From NCBI GenBank assembly GCA_029983695.1, contig JASBZB010000008.1, forward strand, positions 62,001-126,000: a stretch of 64,000 bases of DNA. The letters are read 5' to 3'. The position numbers and the translations under genes were made by a program. This DNA comes from Lutispora sp003527145. Lineage in GTDB: Bacteria > Bacillota > Clostridia > Lutisporales > Lutisporaceae. The notes under the pieces were generated by a model. That model was not told the DNA's origin, ran no database searches, and worked only from the letters and a program-made list of their open reading frames with translations. Below, piece by piece: positions 7,963 through 16,425 of the stretch. Each line of letters begins with the position of its first letter. Position 1 is the first letter of the stretch.

Positions 7963-8679
7963 CTACTTCCTTAAATCATCTAGCAGTTTATTTTTATCTT
8001 TATCCAAATCTTCAATATTTTTTATTATCCTGGCAGGAATTCCGGCAACAACCCTACCTGCCGGTACATCCTTTGTAACAATAGAACCAGCGGCAACCAC
8101 GGCGCCTTTTCCTACATTTATCCCTTCCAGGACCACAGCATTTGCACCTATCATAACATTATCTTCAATTACAACAGGTTTAGCACTGGGCGGTTCCAAA
8201 ACTCCGGCTAATACGGCACCGGCTCCGATATGACAGTTATTGCCGACGGATGCTCTTGCTCCAAGCACGGCGTTCATATCTATCATAGTACCGCTTCCTA
8301 TTTCTGCTCCAATATTTATTATTGCCCCCATCATTATTACTGCATTATTGCCGATAGATACCCTGTCTCTTATTAATGCTCCTGGCTCTATTCTGGCATT
8401 TATCTTTCTGGTGTCTAAAAGGGGTATTGCTGAGTTGCGCCTGTCATACTCAACAAGATACTTCTTGATCATATTTGAATGTTTCTCGATGAAACTCTCT
8501 AATTCCTCGTTCTCTCCGAAGAGTATCCAGAAACTGCCGGAGCCGAAGTGCTCTATACCCCCAAAATCAGCATCCTCTAATGAGCCGTCTATATAAGCTT
8601 TAACAGGGGTGCTTTTTTTTGAGTTTTTTATAAACTCAGCAATTTTATATGGGTTTGTCAAATCTATATCGTTCATCAT
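7963..8679 (-). CDS. dapH: Tetrahydrodipicolinate N-acetyltransferase
   Basis: Acetylates tetrahydrodipicolinate using acetyl-CoA, committing the operon to the acetylase branch of diaminopimelate synthesis. N-terminal DapH domain with 'FGGIEHFGSGSFWILFGE', then a left-handed beta-helix of hexapeptide repeats ('IGNNAVIMMGAIINIGAEIG', 'VGNNCHIGAGAVLAGVLEPPSA', 'IGANAVVLEGINVGKGAVVAAGSIV'). Start chosen at ATG 8679, which overlaps the dapB stop as ATGA and lies eight bases after GGAG; a GTG six bases upstream is too close to that site. Partner enzymes dapL/patA and dapF are not in the window. Confidence 0.95.
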   Translation of the reverse strand: MMNDIDLTNPYKIAEFIKNSKKSTPVKAYIDGSLEDADFGGIEHFGSGSFWILFGENEELESFIEKHSNMIKKYLVEYDRRNSAIPLLDTRKINARIEPGALIRDRVSIGNNAVIMMGAIINIGAEIGSGTMIDMNAVLGARASVGNNCHIGAGAVLAGVLEPPSAKPVVIEDNVMIGANAVVLEGINVGKGAVVAAGSIVTKDVPAGRVVAGIPARIIKNIEDLDKDKNKLLDDLRK

Positions 8680-9440
8680 GAGCACATCTCCTTAATCAAA
8701 TCTTTCATGTTATAATATCCTGGCTTTTTATCTGCGATAAATTCAACGGCTTTGACAGCACCTTCCGCAAAAACCTTCCTGGAGAGTGCGGTATGCTTTA
8801 TCTCGATTATCTCGTCCTTGCCTGCAAAAACTATTAAATGCTCTCCTGGAATGGTTCCCCCCCTGAGGGAATATATGCCCATTTCATTATGTTTCCTGGC
8901 TCCTTTTCCATATCGATCATATATGAATTCCAAGCCATTGTTCATGGTAGAGTTGATTTCCTTAGCTATCATTAGGGCTGTTCCGCTGGGTGCATCTTTT
9001 TTCTCATTATGGTGTTTTTCGATTATTTCAATGTCGAATTCTCCTTTTAAAGCCTTAGCAGCATTTTTACATAATTCAATTGTTACATTAACTCCATAAG
9101 ACATATTAGCAGATTGAAACAATGCTATTTTTTCGGATGCTTGTCTTAAAACTTCGTGTTGGGATTGGGATAAGCCCGTAGTTGCTACTACTAAGGCTAT
9201 CCCATTATCAACACAGTACTGAGTGACTTTATTGATGCCGTCGGCGTGGGAAAAGTCTAAAAGCAAATCTGTTTTTTCCTTTACCTCATCAATATCCTTG
9301 TAAGTCTTATAATAATTACTAAATTTGTCCGGATTAGTATCTATACCGGCTGTAATATGGATGTTTGGATTATCTGCCAGCATATCTGATATTACCTGGC
9401 CCATTTTACCGTTACAGCCGTTTAACAATATGTTTATCAA
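8676..9440 (-). CDS. dapB: 4-hydroxy-tetrahydrodipicolinate reductase
   Basis: Reduces the product of DapA to tetrahydrodipicolinate with NAD(P)H. Nucleotide-binding loop GCNGKMGQ at residues 8-15; the substrate motif 'EKHHNEKKDAPSGTAL' near 141-156 holds His143, His144 and Lys148. Length 254 is usual. Initiates at TTG, seven bases after GGAGG; the dapA stop is directly before that site. Stop overlaps the dapH start by four bases, indicating coupled translation. Confidence 0.96.
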   Translation of the reverse strand: MINILLNGCNGKMGQVISDMLADNPNIHITAGIDTNPDKFSNYYKTYKDIDEVKEKTDLLLDFSHADGINKVTQYCVDNGIALVVATTGLSQSQHEVLRQASEKIALFQSANMSYGVNVTIELCKNAAKALKGEFDIEIIEKHHNEKKDAPSGTALMIAKEINSTMNNGLEFIYDRYGKGARKHNEMGIYSLRGGTIPGEHLIVFAGKDEIIEIKHTALSRKVFAEGAVKAVEFIADKKPGYYNMKDLIKEMCS

Positions 9441-9452
9441 AACCTAACCTCC

Positions 9453-10331
9453 TTATATGAGACCATATGATGAAAGTTCTTTTTTTAGATAATCCAGATT
9501 CTTATCTGTCATGGAAGTCAGGGGAAGCCGCAATTCTCCGACCTCACGCCCTATAAGATTCATAGCGGTTTTTATTGGTATAGGATTGACCTCGCAAAAC
9601 AAAGCATCATTTAATGGTTTAATTTTTAATTGAAGTTCCATCGCTTGCTTTACATTGCCTTCAAGATAATTTATTACCATATCATGCATTTCTCTCGGCG
9701 CTATGTTAGCCACAACAGATATAACCCCTATTCCGCCAACAGAAAGCAGTGGAACTACCTGGTCATCATTGCCTGAATACATTGCAAAGCTTTCACTGCA
9801 AAATCTGCCGATTTCTACGACCTGGCTTATGTTTCCGCTAGCTTCCTTAACTCCTGCTATGTTCTTATGAGCAGATAGTTTCCTTAAAGTATCGGGCAGA
9901 ATATTAAGTCCGGTCCTTCCGGGAACATTGTATATTATTATAGGGATATTCACTGCGTCAGCTATTGCTGTATAATGCTCCAGTAAGCCTTTTTGAGTCG
10001 TTTTATTATAGTAGGGAGTCACACATAAAAGGCCGTCACATCCAACGCTTTCTGCATATTGAGAGAGCTCTATGCTGTGATGTGTAGAATTGCTGCCGGT
10101 TCCTGCAATAACAGGTATTCTGTTTGCTACTTTCTTTACAGTGTAGCTGAATGCAGCCTTCTTTTCCTCATCCGTCATGGTTGACGCTTCACCGGTAGTG
10201 CCGCATATAATGATTGCATCAGTACCGTTGCTAATATGCCATTCCAGTAATTCACCCAGTTTATCAAAATTAATTCCATCTTTTGTGAAAGGAGTTACAA
10301 TAGCAACTCCGGAACCTTTAAATAACGCCAT
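9453..10331 (-). CDS. dapA: 4-hydroxy-tetrahydrodipicolinate synthase
   Basis: Condenses pyruvate with aspartate semialdehyde. Motifs: GTTGE at 44-48, Tyr134 in 'IIIYNVPGRTG' and the Schiff-base Lys162 in 'GVKEASGN', all as in the family. Length 292 is typical. ATG follows CAGGAGG. It lies 147 bp after asd, the only sizeable gap in the operon, and that gap contains a small hairpin. Confidence 0.96.
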   Translation of the reverse strand: MALFKGSGVAIVTPFTKDGINFDKLGELLEWHISNGTDAIIICGTTGEASTMTDEEKKAAFSYTVKKVANRIPVIAGTGSNSTHHSIELSQYAESVGCDGLLCVTPYYNKTTQKGLLEHYTAIADAVNIPIIIYNVPGRTGLNILPDTLRKLSAHKNIAGVKEASGNISQVVEIGRFCSESFAMYSGNDDQVVPLLSVGGIGVISVVANIAPREMHDMVINYLEGNVKQAMELQLKIKPLNDALFCEVNPIPIKTAMNLIGREVGELRLPLTSMTDKNLDYLKKELSSYGLI

Positions 10332-10436
10332 CTCAGAACCTCCTGATTATTATTTTTTATAATGCATAGGAAAGTATAAATTTTCTTAATCTACACTTTC
10401 TGTTAAATGTATTTCAAGAAAAGCTTCCTTGATCGT

Positions 10437-10460
10437 TAAAATGCTTCCAATGGAAGCCTT
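10437..10460 (-). terminator. Weak hairpin between asd and dapA
   Basis: GCTTCC - ATT - GGAAGC on the minus strand is followed by ATTTTAA. The stem is short and the T-run imperfect, so it may be only a partial terminator or a processing site that lowers dap expression relative to asd. Confidence 0.4.
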
Positions 10461-10478
10461 TCTTAATTTATAGTCGAT

Positions 10479-11471
10479 TTAAATGTTCTTTATTAATGAT
10501 TCTGCGATCTGGACTGCATTTGTGGCTGCACCTTTTCTGATGTTATCAGCAACAATCCATATATTTATGCCGCAATCCACGGACTCATCTCTTCTGATCC
10601 TTCCAACGAATACCTCATCATTGCCGTTTGCCAGAGAAGCAAGGGGATATAAATTTTTTTCAGGGTTATCAATTAAAACTACACCGGGGGAGTCCTTTAA
10701 AGTATTTTTTAAATCTGCCAAATCAAAGTCATTATAAAATTCTACATTTACGGATTCTGAGTGGCAGTTTGATACAGGCACCCTAACTGTTGTAGCAGTT
10801 ATTCTTAAATTGTAGTCATCAAATATTTTTCTTGTTTCTTCGATCATTTTCATTTCTTCTTTTGTATAGCCATTTTCTCCAAAAACATCTATATGAGGCA
10901 AGCAATTGTTTGCTATTGGATGAGGATAAAAAGAATTTGGTTTATTGGCCAAACTGTTTTTCAAATCATCGATGCCTTTTACACCGGAGCCGGATACTGC
11001 TTGGTAAGTGGAATATACTATGCGCTTTATTTTATATTTATCATGCAGCGGTTTTAATGCAACAACAGCCTGAATTGTAGAGCAATTCGGATTGGCAATA
11101 ATCCCCTTTTGCTTCATAATTTCAGATTCATTCACTTCAGGAACAACAAGAGGTACATCCTTATCCATCCTAAAGGCACTGCTGTTGTCAATAACTACTA
11201 CTCCCTTGGATGCAGCAATGGGTGCGTACTTGGTACTGGTTGAACCGCCGGCTGAGAACAATGCTATATCTATATTCCTGTCAAAAGAGGCATTGTTTAA
11301 TTCCTCAACAATATAGCTTTTTCCTTTAAACTCCATCGAAGTTCCTGCAGATTTAGCTGAGGAGAATAGGTAAAGATTGTTTATTGGGAAATTCCTCTCT
11401 TCAAGAACTTTTAAAATTGTTCTGCCAACCATACCCGTGGCTCCTACGACTGCGATGTTATAATTTTTCAT
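10479..11471 (-). CDS. asd: Aspartate-semialdehyde dehydrogenase
   Basis: Reduces aspartyl phosphate to aspartate semialdehyde. NADP-binding loop VGATGMVGRT near residue 9; catalytic Cys130 in 'NPNCSTIQ'; 'VSGSGVKGI' and the 'RVPVSNCHSESVNVEF' substrate segment follow. 330 residues is usual. ATG 11471 lies after GGGAGG; the upstream TTG in frame at 11498 precedes that site and is not used. First gene of the lysine operon, directly behind the riboswitch terminator. Confidence 0.96.
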   Translation of the reverse strand: MKNYNIAVVGATGMVGRTILKVLEERNFPINNLYLFSSAKSAGTSMEFKGKSYIVEELNNASFDRNIDIALFSAGGSTSTKYAPIAASKGVVVIDNSSAFRMDKDVPLVVPEVNESEIMKQKGIIANPNCSTIQAVVALKPLHDKYKIKRIVYSTYQAVSGSGVKGIDDLKNSLANKPNSFYPHPIANNCLPHIDVFGENGYTKEEMKMIEETRKIFDDYNLRITATTVRVPVSNCHSESVNVEFYNDFDLADLKNTLKDSPGVVLIDNPEKNLYPLASLANGNDEVFVGRIRRDESVDCGINIWIVADNIRKGAATNAVQIAESLIKNI

Positions 11472-11540
11472 TAAATAACCTCCCATAGTACAATTCAATT
11501 AATTATATGATATTTATAATATATTTACTATTATATAAAT

Positions 11541-11564
11541 AAAAAAGTCAGCTTGAAAGCTGAC
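11541..11564 (-). terminator. Riboswitch-controlled terminator of the lysine operon
   Basis: On the minus strand GTCAGCT - TTCA - AGCTGAC is followed by six T. It stands between the L-box aptamer and asd, the usual place for lysine-dependent premature termination. Confidence 0.85.
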
Positions 11565-11611
11565 ATGAAAAATGCAAAAAAATACATAATAAAATGTATA
11601 ATAACATCATT

Positions 11612-11780
11612 CATGGATAGCTCTCCATCTATAAGATGACAGTCCATACATTCTTAATGCATGGACCAGGCTAGAAAAACAGTGTCTTTTTCTACCTTCG
11701 GCGCTCTTACCTTTCAACAACACTCATCGGACGACACTGCCTTGTGCTGTTTATTAATTAAAAGCGCACCTCTATCTCGT
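11612..11780 (-). promoter_or_regulatory. Lysine riboswitch (L-box)
   Basis: On the minus strand the region holds the L-box landmarks in order: GATAGAGGTGCGC at the 5' side of P1, 'AAGGTAAGAGCGCCGAAGG', 'CTGGTCCATGCATT', 'GGACTGTCATC' and the closing GAGAGCTATC that pairs with the first element. The aptamer is followed by a terminator and asd. High lysine should stabilise the aptamer and allow termination, shutting off asd-dap-lysC. Confidence 0.92.
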
Positions 11781-11808
11781 GAACTAAAGCTTATGATTAA
11801 TTTTTATT

Positions 11809-11837
11809 ATATTACCACGTATAAATTCACATGTCAA
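11809..11837 (-). promoter_or_regulatory. Promoter of the lysine operon
   Basis: On the minus strand TTGACA and TAATAT are separated by exactly 17 bp, about 30 bp before the L-box. Confidence 0.8.
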
Positions 11838-11875
11838 CATTATATGCTTCTATTCATATTAATTCTTATGGTCAA

Positions 11876-11904
11876 TTGTAAATTATTGATTATTATTGTA
11901 AAAT
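11876..11904 (+). promoter_or_regulatory. Weak promoter candidate for the membrane-anchored unknown
   Basis: TTGTAA - 17 bp - TAAAAT, about 40 bp before the TTG start at 11946; divergent to the lysine-operon promoter. Confidence 0.35.
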
Positions 11905-11945
11905 CAAATATAGTAAAAACTTATTTATATGGAGGGGGGAGAATT

Positions 11946-13262
11946 TTGAGAGTAAAGCCTATCATTATGATATTCATATTATTCACCATAGTATTTTTTG
12001 TGCCATTCTCAGTCGCATCAGCAGAAAATGGACAAAATGTTTGGGATGGATACGATTTAGAGGTGTTGAACACCTATGATTCACAGTTGGTAGGGCAGAA
12101 CTCAACTATTGAAATTATTGAGGACAAGCTGATTTATAATGGCGAATATATTGTTAAGAATAAGACTGATAAGACTATAGAAGTTATATTGGGATTGCCT
12201 TCGAATAATCTAGAAAATATTCAGATAACAGATAGAGGCAGTTCGATTAAGCATTATAATAGAAGCGGGAGTTATATTGAAGATAAATATCCTTCAGAAT
12301 CATTACCGAAGGCAGCAAAATGGCATACAATCAGCTTATGGTTAAAGGGCGGAGAAACAAGAAACCTCAATATCAGATATGAAGCTAAACTTATTAATGA
12401 CAGCAAAGGGGTGTACAGCATCAGGTATAACAGAAATAAAAACCTGATGGATTCCGAGGCTTCAACGATTGCGTTATCTTTGAGGGATTTTTTTCCGTAT
12501 AATATTTTGGACAGTACCGGCATTATTTCAGACAAAGCGATATTTGGCAGCAACAATCATCTATTGATGGAGATGAATAAGGACAGTGAAATACTTGGCT
12601 TAGATTATGAATTGCTGGATAAACTATCTATAGACAGATTGGATTTCGGCTCTGATAAAAAATTAAAAAATATTGCAGCTTCATTTAGAAAAAAAGAATA
12701 TGACACAGTGAATACTTTATGTGATGAATATATTAAAAACCCAGGAGATCCTGCTTTTAGTACAGTCCAAATCCAATATGTAAAAGCGGAAGCATATAGA
12801 AAGCAAGCAAATTTTGAAAAATATTTTGAGTTCTTAAAAGGTTTGGATTTTGAAAAACTATATCCAAATAGATTGAAATATAAGATTTTATACGATGCAG
12901 ATAGGATATTGCAGGGAAAGGTCCAGGATGCTCAGCTGCTTGCAATAATGAAATCGCTTCAGGCTCAAGCGTATACCGATAATGAATATATAGGCAAGTG
13001 GATGCAGGGTGACGGCAACAGTTATGAGGATGATGGGAGTATCACAAATAGAGGCGACTCAAGTCCTAATAAGGTTAAGGAAGACAGCGTAGTTGCAAAA
13101 ACTATTAAGCATCTGAAGTTAGAGAATATTATTTATAAAATTAAGGCATTTAAATATACTTCGCTTATTGTGATAGTTGCCGCTTTTTTGCTGGGATATT
13201 TTTTTGGAAGAAGAAAGAGAAAACGCAAAAGTACCGTTTCTTATTATACATTTAAAAGATAA
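11946..13262 (+). CDS. Secreted, C-terminally membrane-anchored protein of unknown function
   Basis: TTG 11946 follows a GGAGGGGGGAG ribosome site; earlier in-frame codons run into the riboswitch region and are not coding. Residues 1-25 form a signal peptide ending in SVASA. The ectodomain begins with beta-rich sequence ('KLIYNGEYIVKNKTDKTIEV', 'WLKGGETRNLNIRYEAK'), then a helical part (about 240-350) with repeated short helices resembling TPR units. A single membrane helix near 400-418 (LIVIVAAFLLGYFFG) is followed by a basic tail RRKRKRK. The ectodomain should be outside the cell. I do not recognise the family. Followed at 14 bp by a methyltransferase gene, probably co-transcribed. Confidence 0.75.
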   Translation: MRVKPIIMIFILFTIVFFVPFSVASAENGQNVWDGYDLEVLNTYDSQLVGQNSTIEIIEDKLIYNGEYIVKNKTDKTIEVILGLPSNNLENIQITDRGSSIKHYNRSGSYIEDKYPSESLPKAAKWHTISLWLKGGETRNLNIRYEAKLINDSKGVYSIRYNRNKNLMDSEASTIALSLRDFFPYNILDSTGIISDKAIFGSNNHLLMEMNKDSEILGLDYELLDKLSIDRLDFGSDKKLKNIAASFRKKEYDTVNTLCDEYIKNPGDPAFSTVQIQYVKAEAYRKQANFEKYFEFLKGLDFEKLYPNRLKYKILYDADRILQGKVQDAQLLAIMKSLQAQAYTDNEYIGKWMQGDGNSYEDDGSITNRGDSSPNKVKEDSVVAKTIKHLKLENIIYKIKAFKYTSLIVIVAAFLLGYFFGRRKRKRKSTVSYYTFKR

Positions 13263-13276
13263 GGAAGAATTCAGAA

Positions 13277-14017
13277 ATGACTCAATATGAAGGTTTCGCT
13301 AATATTTATGACATCTTGATGGATGATGTGGACTATGAAAAATGGGTTAGCTATGTGATGAATATTTTTAAATATATTAATGTACAGCCTAAAAGTGTGC
13401 TGGATCTGGCATGCGGCACCGGAAACATAACTATACCAATGGCAAAACTGGGCTATGATATTTGGGGAATCGATATATCAGAACAGATGTTATCGGTCGC
13501 TGAGAACAAATCAAGAATGCAGGGCGAAAAGATTAAATTTATCAAGCAAGATATAAAAAATTTGAACCTGACTGGAAGTTTTGATGCTATTATATGCGCC
13601 TGTGACGGTATTAATTATGTCCTTGAAGAAGATGAGCTGCTAAGCACTTTTCAAAGAGCTTATCAGCTTCTGAATGGCGGAGGAATATTTATATTTGACA
13701 TCAGCAGCTATTATAAATTAAGTCGCATCATAGGCAACAATACTTTTGTTGAAGAAAAAGACGGGATATTTTACTCATGGGAAAACGAATTTGATGCAGC
13801 ATCTTCTACTTTAACTATGGTATTGAATTTTTTTATTCCTGAAGACAAACTATATAATAGAATAGAAGAAGTGCATGTTCAAAGGGCTTATAAGAATAAA
13901 GAGGTTTGCGATAATTTATTCAAATGCGGATTTAATGTTTTGGAGACTCTGGATGAATTTACTTTTTTTAAAGCCCATGAAGAGAGTGAAAGGGTGTTTT
14001 TTATATCAAAAAAATAA
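13277..14017 (+). CDS. Class I SAM-dependent methyltransferase (YqeM-like)
   Basis: Rossmann-type methyltransferase: motif I VLDLACGTGN near residue 40, acidic post-I 'WGIDISEQML', motif 'FIKQDIKNL' and 'FDAIICACDGINYV', then 'GGGIFIFDIS'. The start 'YEGFANIYDILMDDVDYEKW' matches the YqeM group of B. subtilis, whose substrate is unknown. 246 residues. AAGGAA lies before the ATG. No substrate can be assigned from sequence. Confidence 0.85.
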   Translation: MTQYEGFANIYDILMDDVDYEKWVSYVMNIFKYINVQPKSVLDLACGTGNITIPMAKLGYDIWGIDISEQMLSVAENKSRMQGEKIKFIKQDIKNLNLTGSFDAIICACDGINYVLEEDELLSTFQRAYQLLNGGGIFIFDISSYYKLSRIIGNNTFVEEKDGIFYSWENEFDAASSTLTMVLNFFIPEDKLYNRIEEVHVQRAYKNKEVCDNLFKCGFNVLETLDEFTFFKAHEESERVFFISKK

Positions 14018-14080
14018 AGATACCCGGCTTGGCTGTAATATTAGTTAAAGACGTAAAAATAATAATATATGGGAGGAAAA

Positions 14081-14962
14081 ATGAAAGATATTATACTAAG
14101 AGGAACTAGTAATGATGGCAGCATAAGATTTTGGGCATGTACAACGATAAATATTGTTGAAGAAGCCAGGCTGATACATAATACCTATCCTGTAACAACT
14201 GCGGCTCTCGGGAGAATGTTGACTGCAGGCAGCATGATGGGAACTATGGTAAAGTCAGAAAATGATAAAATAACTTTACAAATAAACGGAAAGGGCCCTG
14301 CAGGCAATATTATTGTAGTGTCCGATAAAACAGGAGATGTAAGGGGTTATATAGGAAATCCCTTTGTAGATCTGCCGTTGAATGAAGTCGGAAAGCTTGA
14401 TGTAGGGGGCGCTATAGGTAAAAACGGATTATTTACTGTGATCAAGGATTTAGGATTAAAGGAGCCTTATGTGGGGCAAGTACCGATTGTAAACGGTGAA
14501 ATAGCAGAAGATGTGGCTTCTTACTTTGCAACTTCGGAACAGGTTCCGACTGCCGTGGCATTAGGAGTAAGGGTTGCAAGAGATGGTAAAGTTGATTCTG
14601 CTGGAGGCTTCATTGTTCAGGTAATGCCTGGCGCTGCAGAGGATATTATTGAGTTAATAGAGCAAAATGCTAAAAATATTAAATCTGTTACTGAGGTTAT
14701 ACCCCTAAATGGGGCCCAGGGACTAATCAAAGAGATAATGAAAGGTGTCGAATACAGAATACATGAAACACGAGAAGTTAGCTATAGATGCAATTGCAAT
14801 AGGAACAGATTGGAAAAAGCATTGATCAGCATAGGTAAAAAAGATATCAGCGAAATAATTGCAGAACAGGGCAAAGCAGAATTGATATGCCATTTTTGCA
14901 ACAAAAAGTATTTATTCAATAAGGAAGAACTGCAAGATATTTTGAAAAAGGCCACACAATGA
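14081..14962 (+). CDS. hslO: Hsp33, redox-regulated chaperonin
   Basis: Holdase chaperone activated by oxidation. N-terminal domain with 'TTAALGRMLTAGSMMG' and 'KGPAGNIIVVSDKTGDVRGY' split in the fold; the C-terminal zinc switch has both pairs, CNC near 244-246 and CHFC near 277-280. 293 residues is typical. ATG 14081 follows GGGAGG; an ATG 12 bases upstream overlaps that site. All four cysteines are present, so redox control should be intact. Confidence 0.95.
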   Translation: MKDIILRGTSNDGSIRFWACTTINIVEEARLIHNTYPVTTAALGRMLTAGSMMGTMVKSENDKITLQINGKGPAGNIIVVSDKTGDVRGYIGNPFVDLPLNEVGKLDVGGAIGKNGLFTVIKDLGLKEPYVGQVPIVNGEIAEDVASYFATSEQVPTAVALGVRVARDGKVDSAGGFIVQVMPGAAEDIIELIEQNAKNIKSVTEVIPLNGAQGLIKEIMKGVEYRIHETREVSYRCNCNRNRLEKALISIGKKDISEIIAEQGKAELICHFCNKKYLFNKEELQDILKKATQ

Positions 14963-14997
14963 TATAGTTATTTTGATGAATTTTTCATTTTTTCACC

Positions 14998-15026
14998 TTG
15001 ACTTTGAACTCTCTATGATGTATACT
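14998..15026 (+). promoter_or_regulatory. Promoter of the tRNA operon
   Basis: TTGACT - 17 bp - TATACT, with the first tRNA beginning 23 bp downstream. Confidence 0.8.
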
Positions 15027-15048
15027 AAATCTTGTCGTCAGACATGAC

Positions 15049-15124
15049 GGGCGCATAGCTCAGCTGGGAGAGCATCTGCCTTACAAGCAGAGGGTCATAG
15101 GTTCGAGCCCTATTGTGCCCACCA
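15049..15124 (+). tRNA. tRNA-Val (anticodon TAC)
   Basis: Acceptor GGGCGCA pairs with TGTGCCC; anticodon loop CTTACAA in a TCTGC/GCAGA stem; GGTTCGAGCCC T-arm; CCA encoded. First of five tRNAs in one operon. Confidence 0.95.
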
Positions 15125-15130
15125 TCAAAT

Positions 15131-15207
15131 GGCCCAGTAGTTCAGTTGGTTAGAATGCCAGCCTGTCACGCTGGAGGTCGACGGTTCGAGCCCGTTCTGG
15201 GTCGCCA
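15131..15207 (+). tRNA. tRNA-Asp (anticodon GTC)
   Basis: Acceptor GGCCCAG pairs with CTGGGTC; anticodon loop CTGTCAC in a CCAGC/GCTGG stem; discriminator G and encoded CCA. Confidence 0.95.
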
Positions 15208-15212
15208 TTAGA

Positions 15213-15288
<76 letters not shown>

Positions 15289-15300
15289 TTTTTAGCATAT

Positions 15301-15375
15301 GCGGGTGTAACTCAGTGGTAGAGTGTCACCTTGCCAAGGTGAAAGTCGCGAGTTCGAATCTCGTCACCCGCTCCA
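15301..15375 (+). tRNA. tRNA-Gly (anticodon GCC)
   Basis: Acceptor GCGGGTG pairs with CACCCGC; anticodon loop TTGCCAA; encoded CCA. Confidence 0.95.
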
Positions 15376-15378
15376 TTA

Positions 15379-15452
15379 GGCGACATAGCCAAGTGGTAAG
15401 GCAGAGGACTGCAAATCCTTTACCCCCGGTTCAAATCCGGGTGTCGCCTCCA
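15379..15452 (+). tRNA. tRNA-Cys (anticodon GCA)
   Basis: Acceptor GGCGACA pairs with TGTCGCC; anticodon loop CTGCAAA; encoded CCA. Last tRNA of the operon. Confidence 0.95.
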
Positions 15453-15472
15453 AAAATATATTTGCAGCAAGT

Positions 15473-15500
15473 AAAATGCTTCTTATGGAAGCGTTTTTTT
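15473..15500 (+). terminator. Terminator of the tRNA operon
   Basis: AATGCTTC - TTAT - GGAAGCGTT hairpin followed by a T-run, 20 bp after tRNA-Cys. Confidence 0.8.
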
Positions 15501-15590
15501 GTTTTTCAATATAAATATGATTTTACTGTAATCGTTATCAGTTATGATAACAGAACTGCTAAAATATAAAATCAATATATGGAGATCAGT

Positions 15591-16343
15591 ATGGAAAAGT
15601 ATCTTAAAACGCCAAATACACCCGAATATAATATAAAGACAGTTCTGTTGGATTATAGAGCCGATGACGAGATCATATCCTCATTGTCAAGGCTGGGGAT
15701 CGAGGCTATAAGGACAGATTGCTGCAATGAACTATATGAGGCAATAAACGGGCACCCTGACATGCTTGTCCATCATATAGGGGACAACGCCATGGTCATT
15801 GCACCGAATATATATGATAAGCTTGCACCAAAGCTTTTAAAAAAAGGATTTGCATTGACAAAAGGTGCTGCATGGCTTCAAAGAAACTATCCCCAAAACA
15901 TAGCATATAATGTATTAAGAATAGGGAAATTGGCTTTCCACAATACAAGATATACGGATGTACAAATAAGAAATTTTTATGAAAAATTGGATATAAAGTT
16001 AGTTCATGTGAAGCAAGGATATACAAAATGCTCGGTATGTGTTATCGATGAATTCTCTGCAATTACACATGATCATGGAGTTGCACGAGTTATGGAGAAT
16101 TACGGGATCGATGTTTTAGTTATAAATCCCGGAGATATTGATATTATCGGGCTTGACTATGGATTTATAGGCGGCGCGTCAGGCCTCATATCAAAAAAAT
16201 GCATTGCAGTTTCCGGAACGATAAAAGGAATAAAAGATTTTAATAAAATTATGGAGTTTATAGCTTTAAAAGGCATTGATATCAAAATACTCAGCAGCAA
16301 GAAAATCATGGACATTGGCTCTATAATGCCTATAAGCTATTGA
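15591..16343 (+). CDS. DUF6873-family protein (GME-fold type)
   Basis: The sequence fits a family common in Clostridia: 'VLLDYRADDEIISSLSRLGIEAI', 'HPDMLVHHIGDNAMVIAP', 'NVKQGYTKCS'-like 'HVKQGYTKCSVCVIDE', 'DVLVINPGDIDIIGLDYGFIGGASG'. The fold is thought to be related to guanidino-group-modifying enzymes, but conserved Asp/His/Cys positions have no proven activity. ATG 15591 is six bases after GGAG; an upstream ATG overlaps that site. An inverted repeat GTTATCA-GTTA-TGATAAC (15533-15550) lies before it. 250 residues, no signal peptide. Confidence 0.7.
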   Translation: MEKYLKTPNTPEYNIKTVLLDYRADDEIISSLSRLGIEAIRTDCCNELYEAINGHPDMLVHHIGDNAMVIAPNIYDKLAPKLLKKGFALTKGAAWLQRNYPQNIAYNVLRIGKLAFHNTRYTDVQIRNFYEKLDIKLVHVKQGYTKCSVCVIDEFSAITHDHGVARVMENYGIDVLVINPGDIDIIGLDYGFIGGASGLISKKCIAVSGTIKGIKDFNKIMEFIALKGIDIKILSSKKIMDIGSIMPISY

Positions 16344-16425
16344 TTTTTAAGGGCTTTAAGCTTATATGATAATTGAATAATTGTTACTGTAACACAAATA
16401 ATACTTACAGGAAGGAGTTGAGCAG

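Noticed and set aside
11661..11945. N-terminal extension of the membrane-anchored unknown
   Set aside because: The extension lies on the complementary strand of the L-box and the lysine promoter. The ribosome site and signal peptide place the start at TTG 11946.
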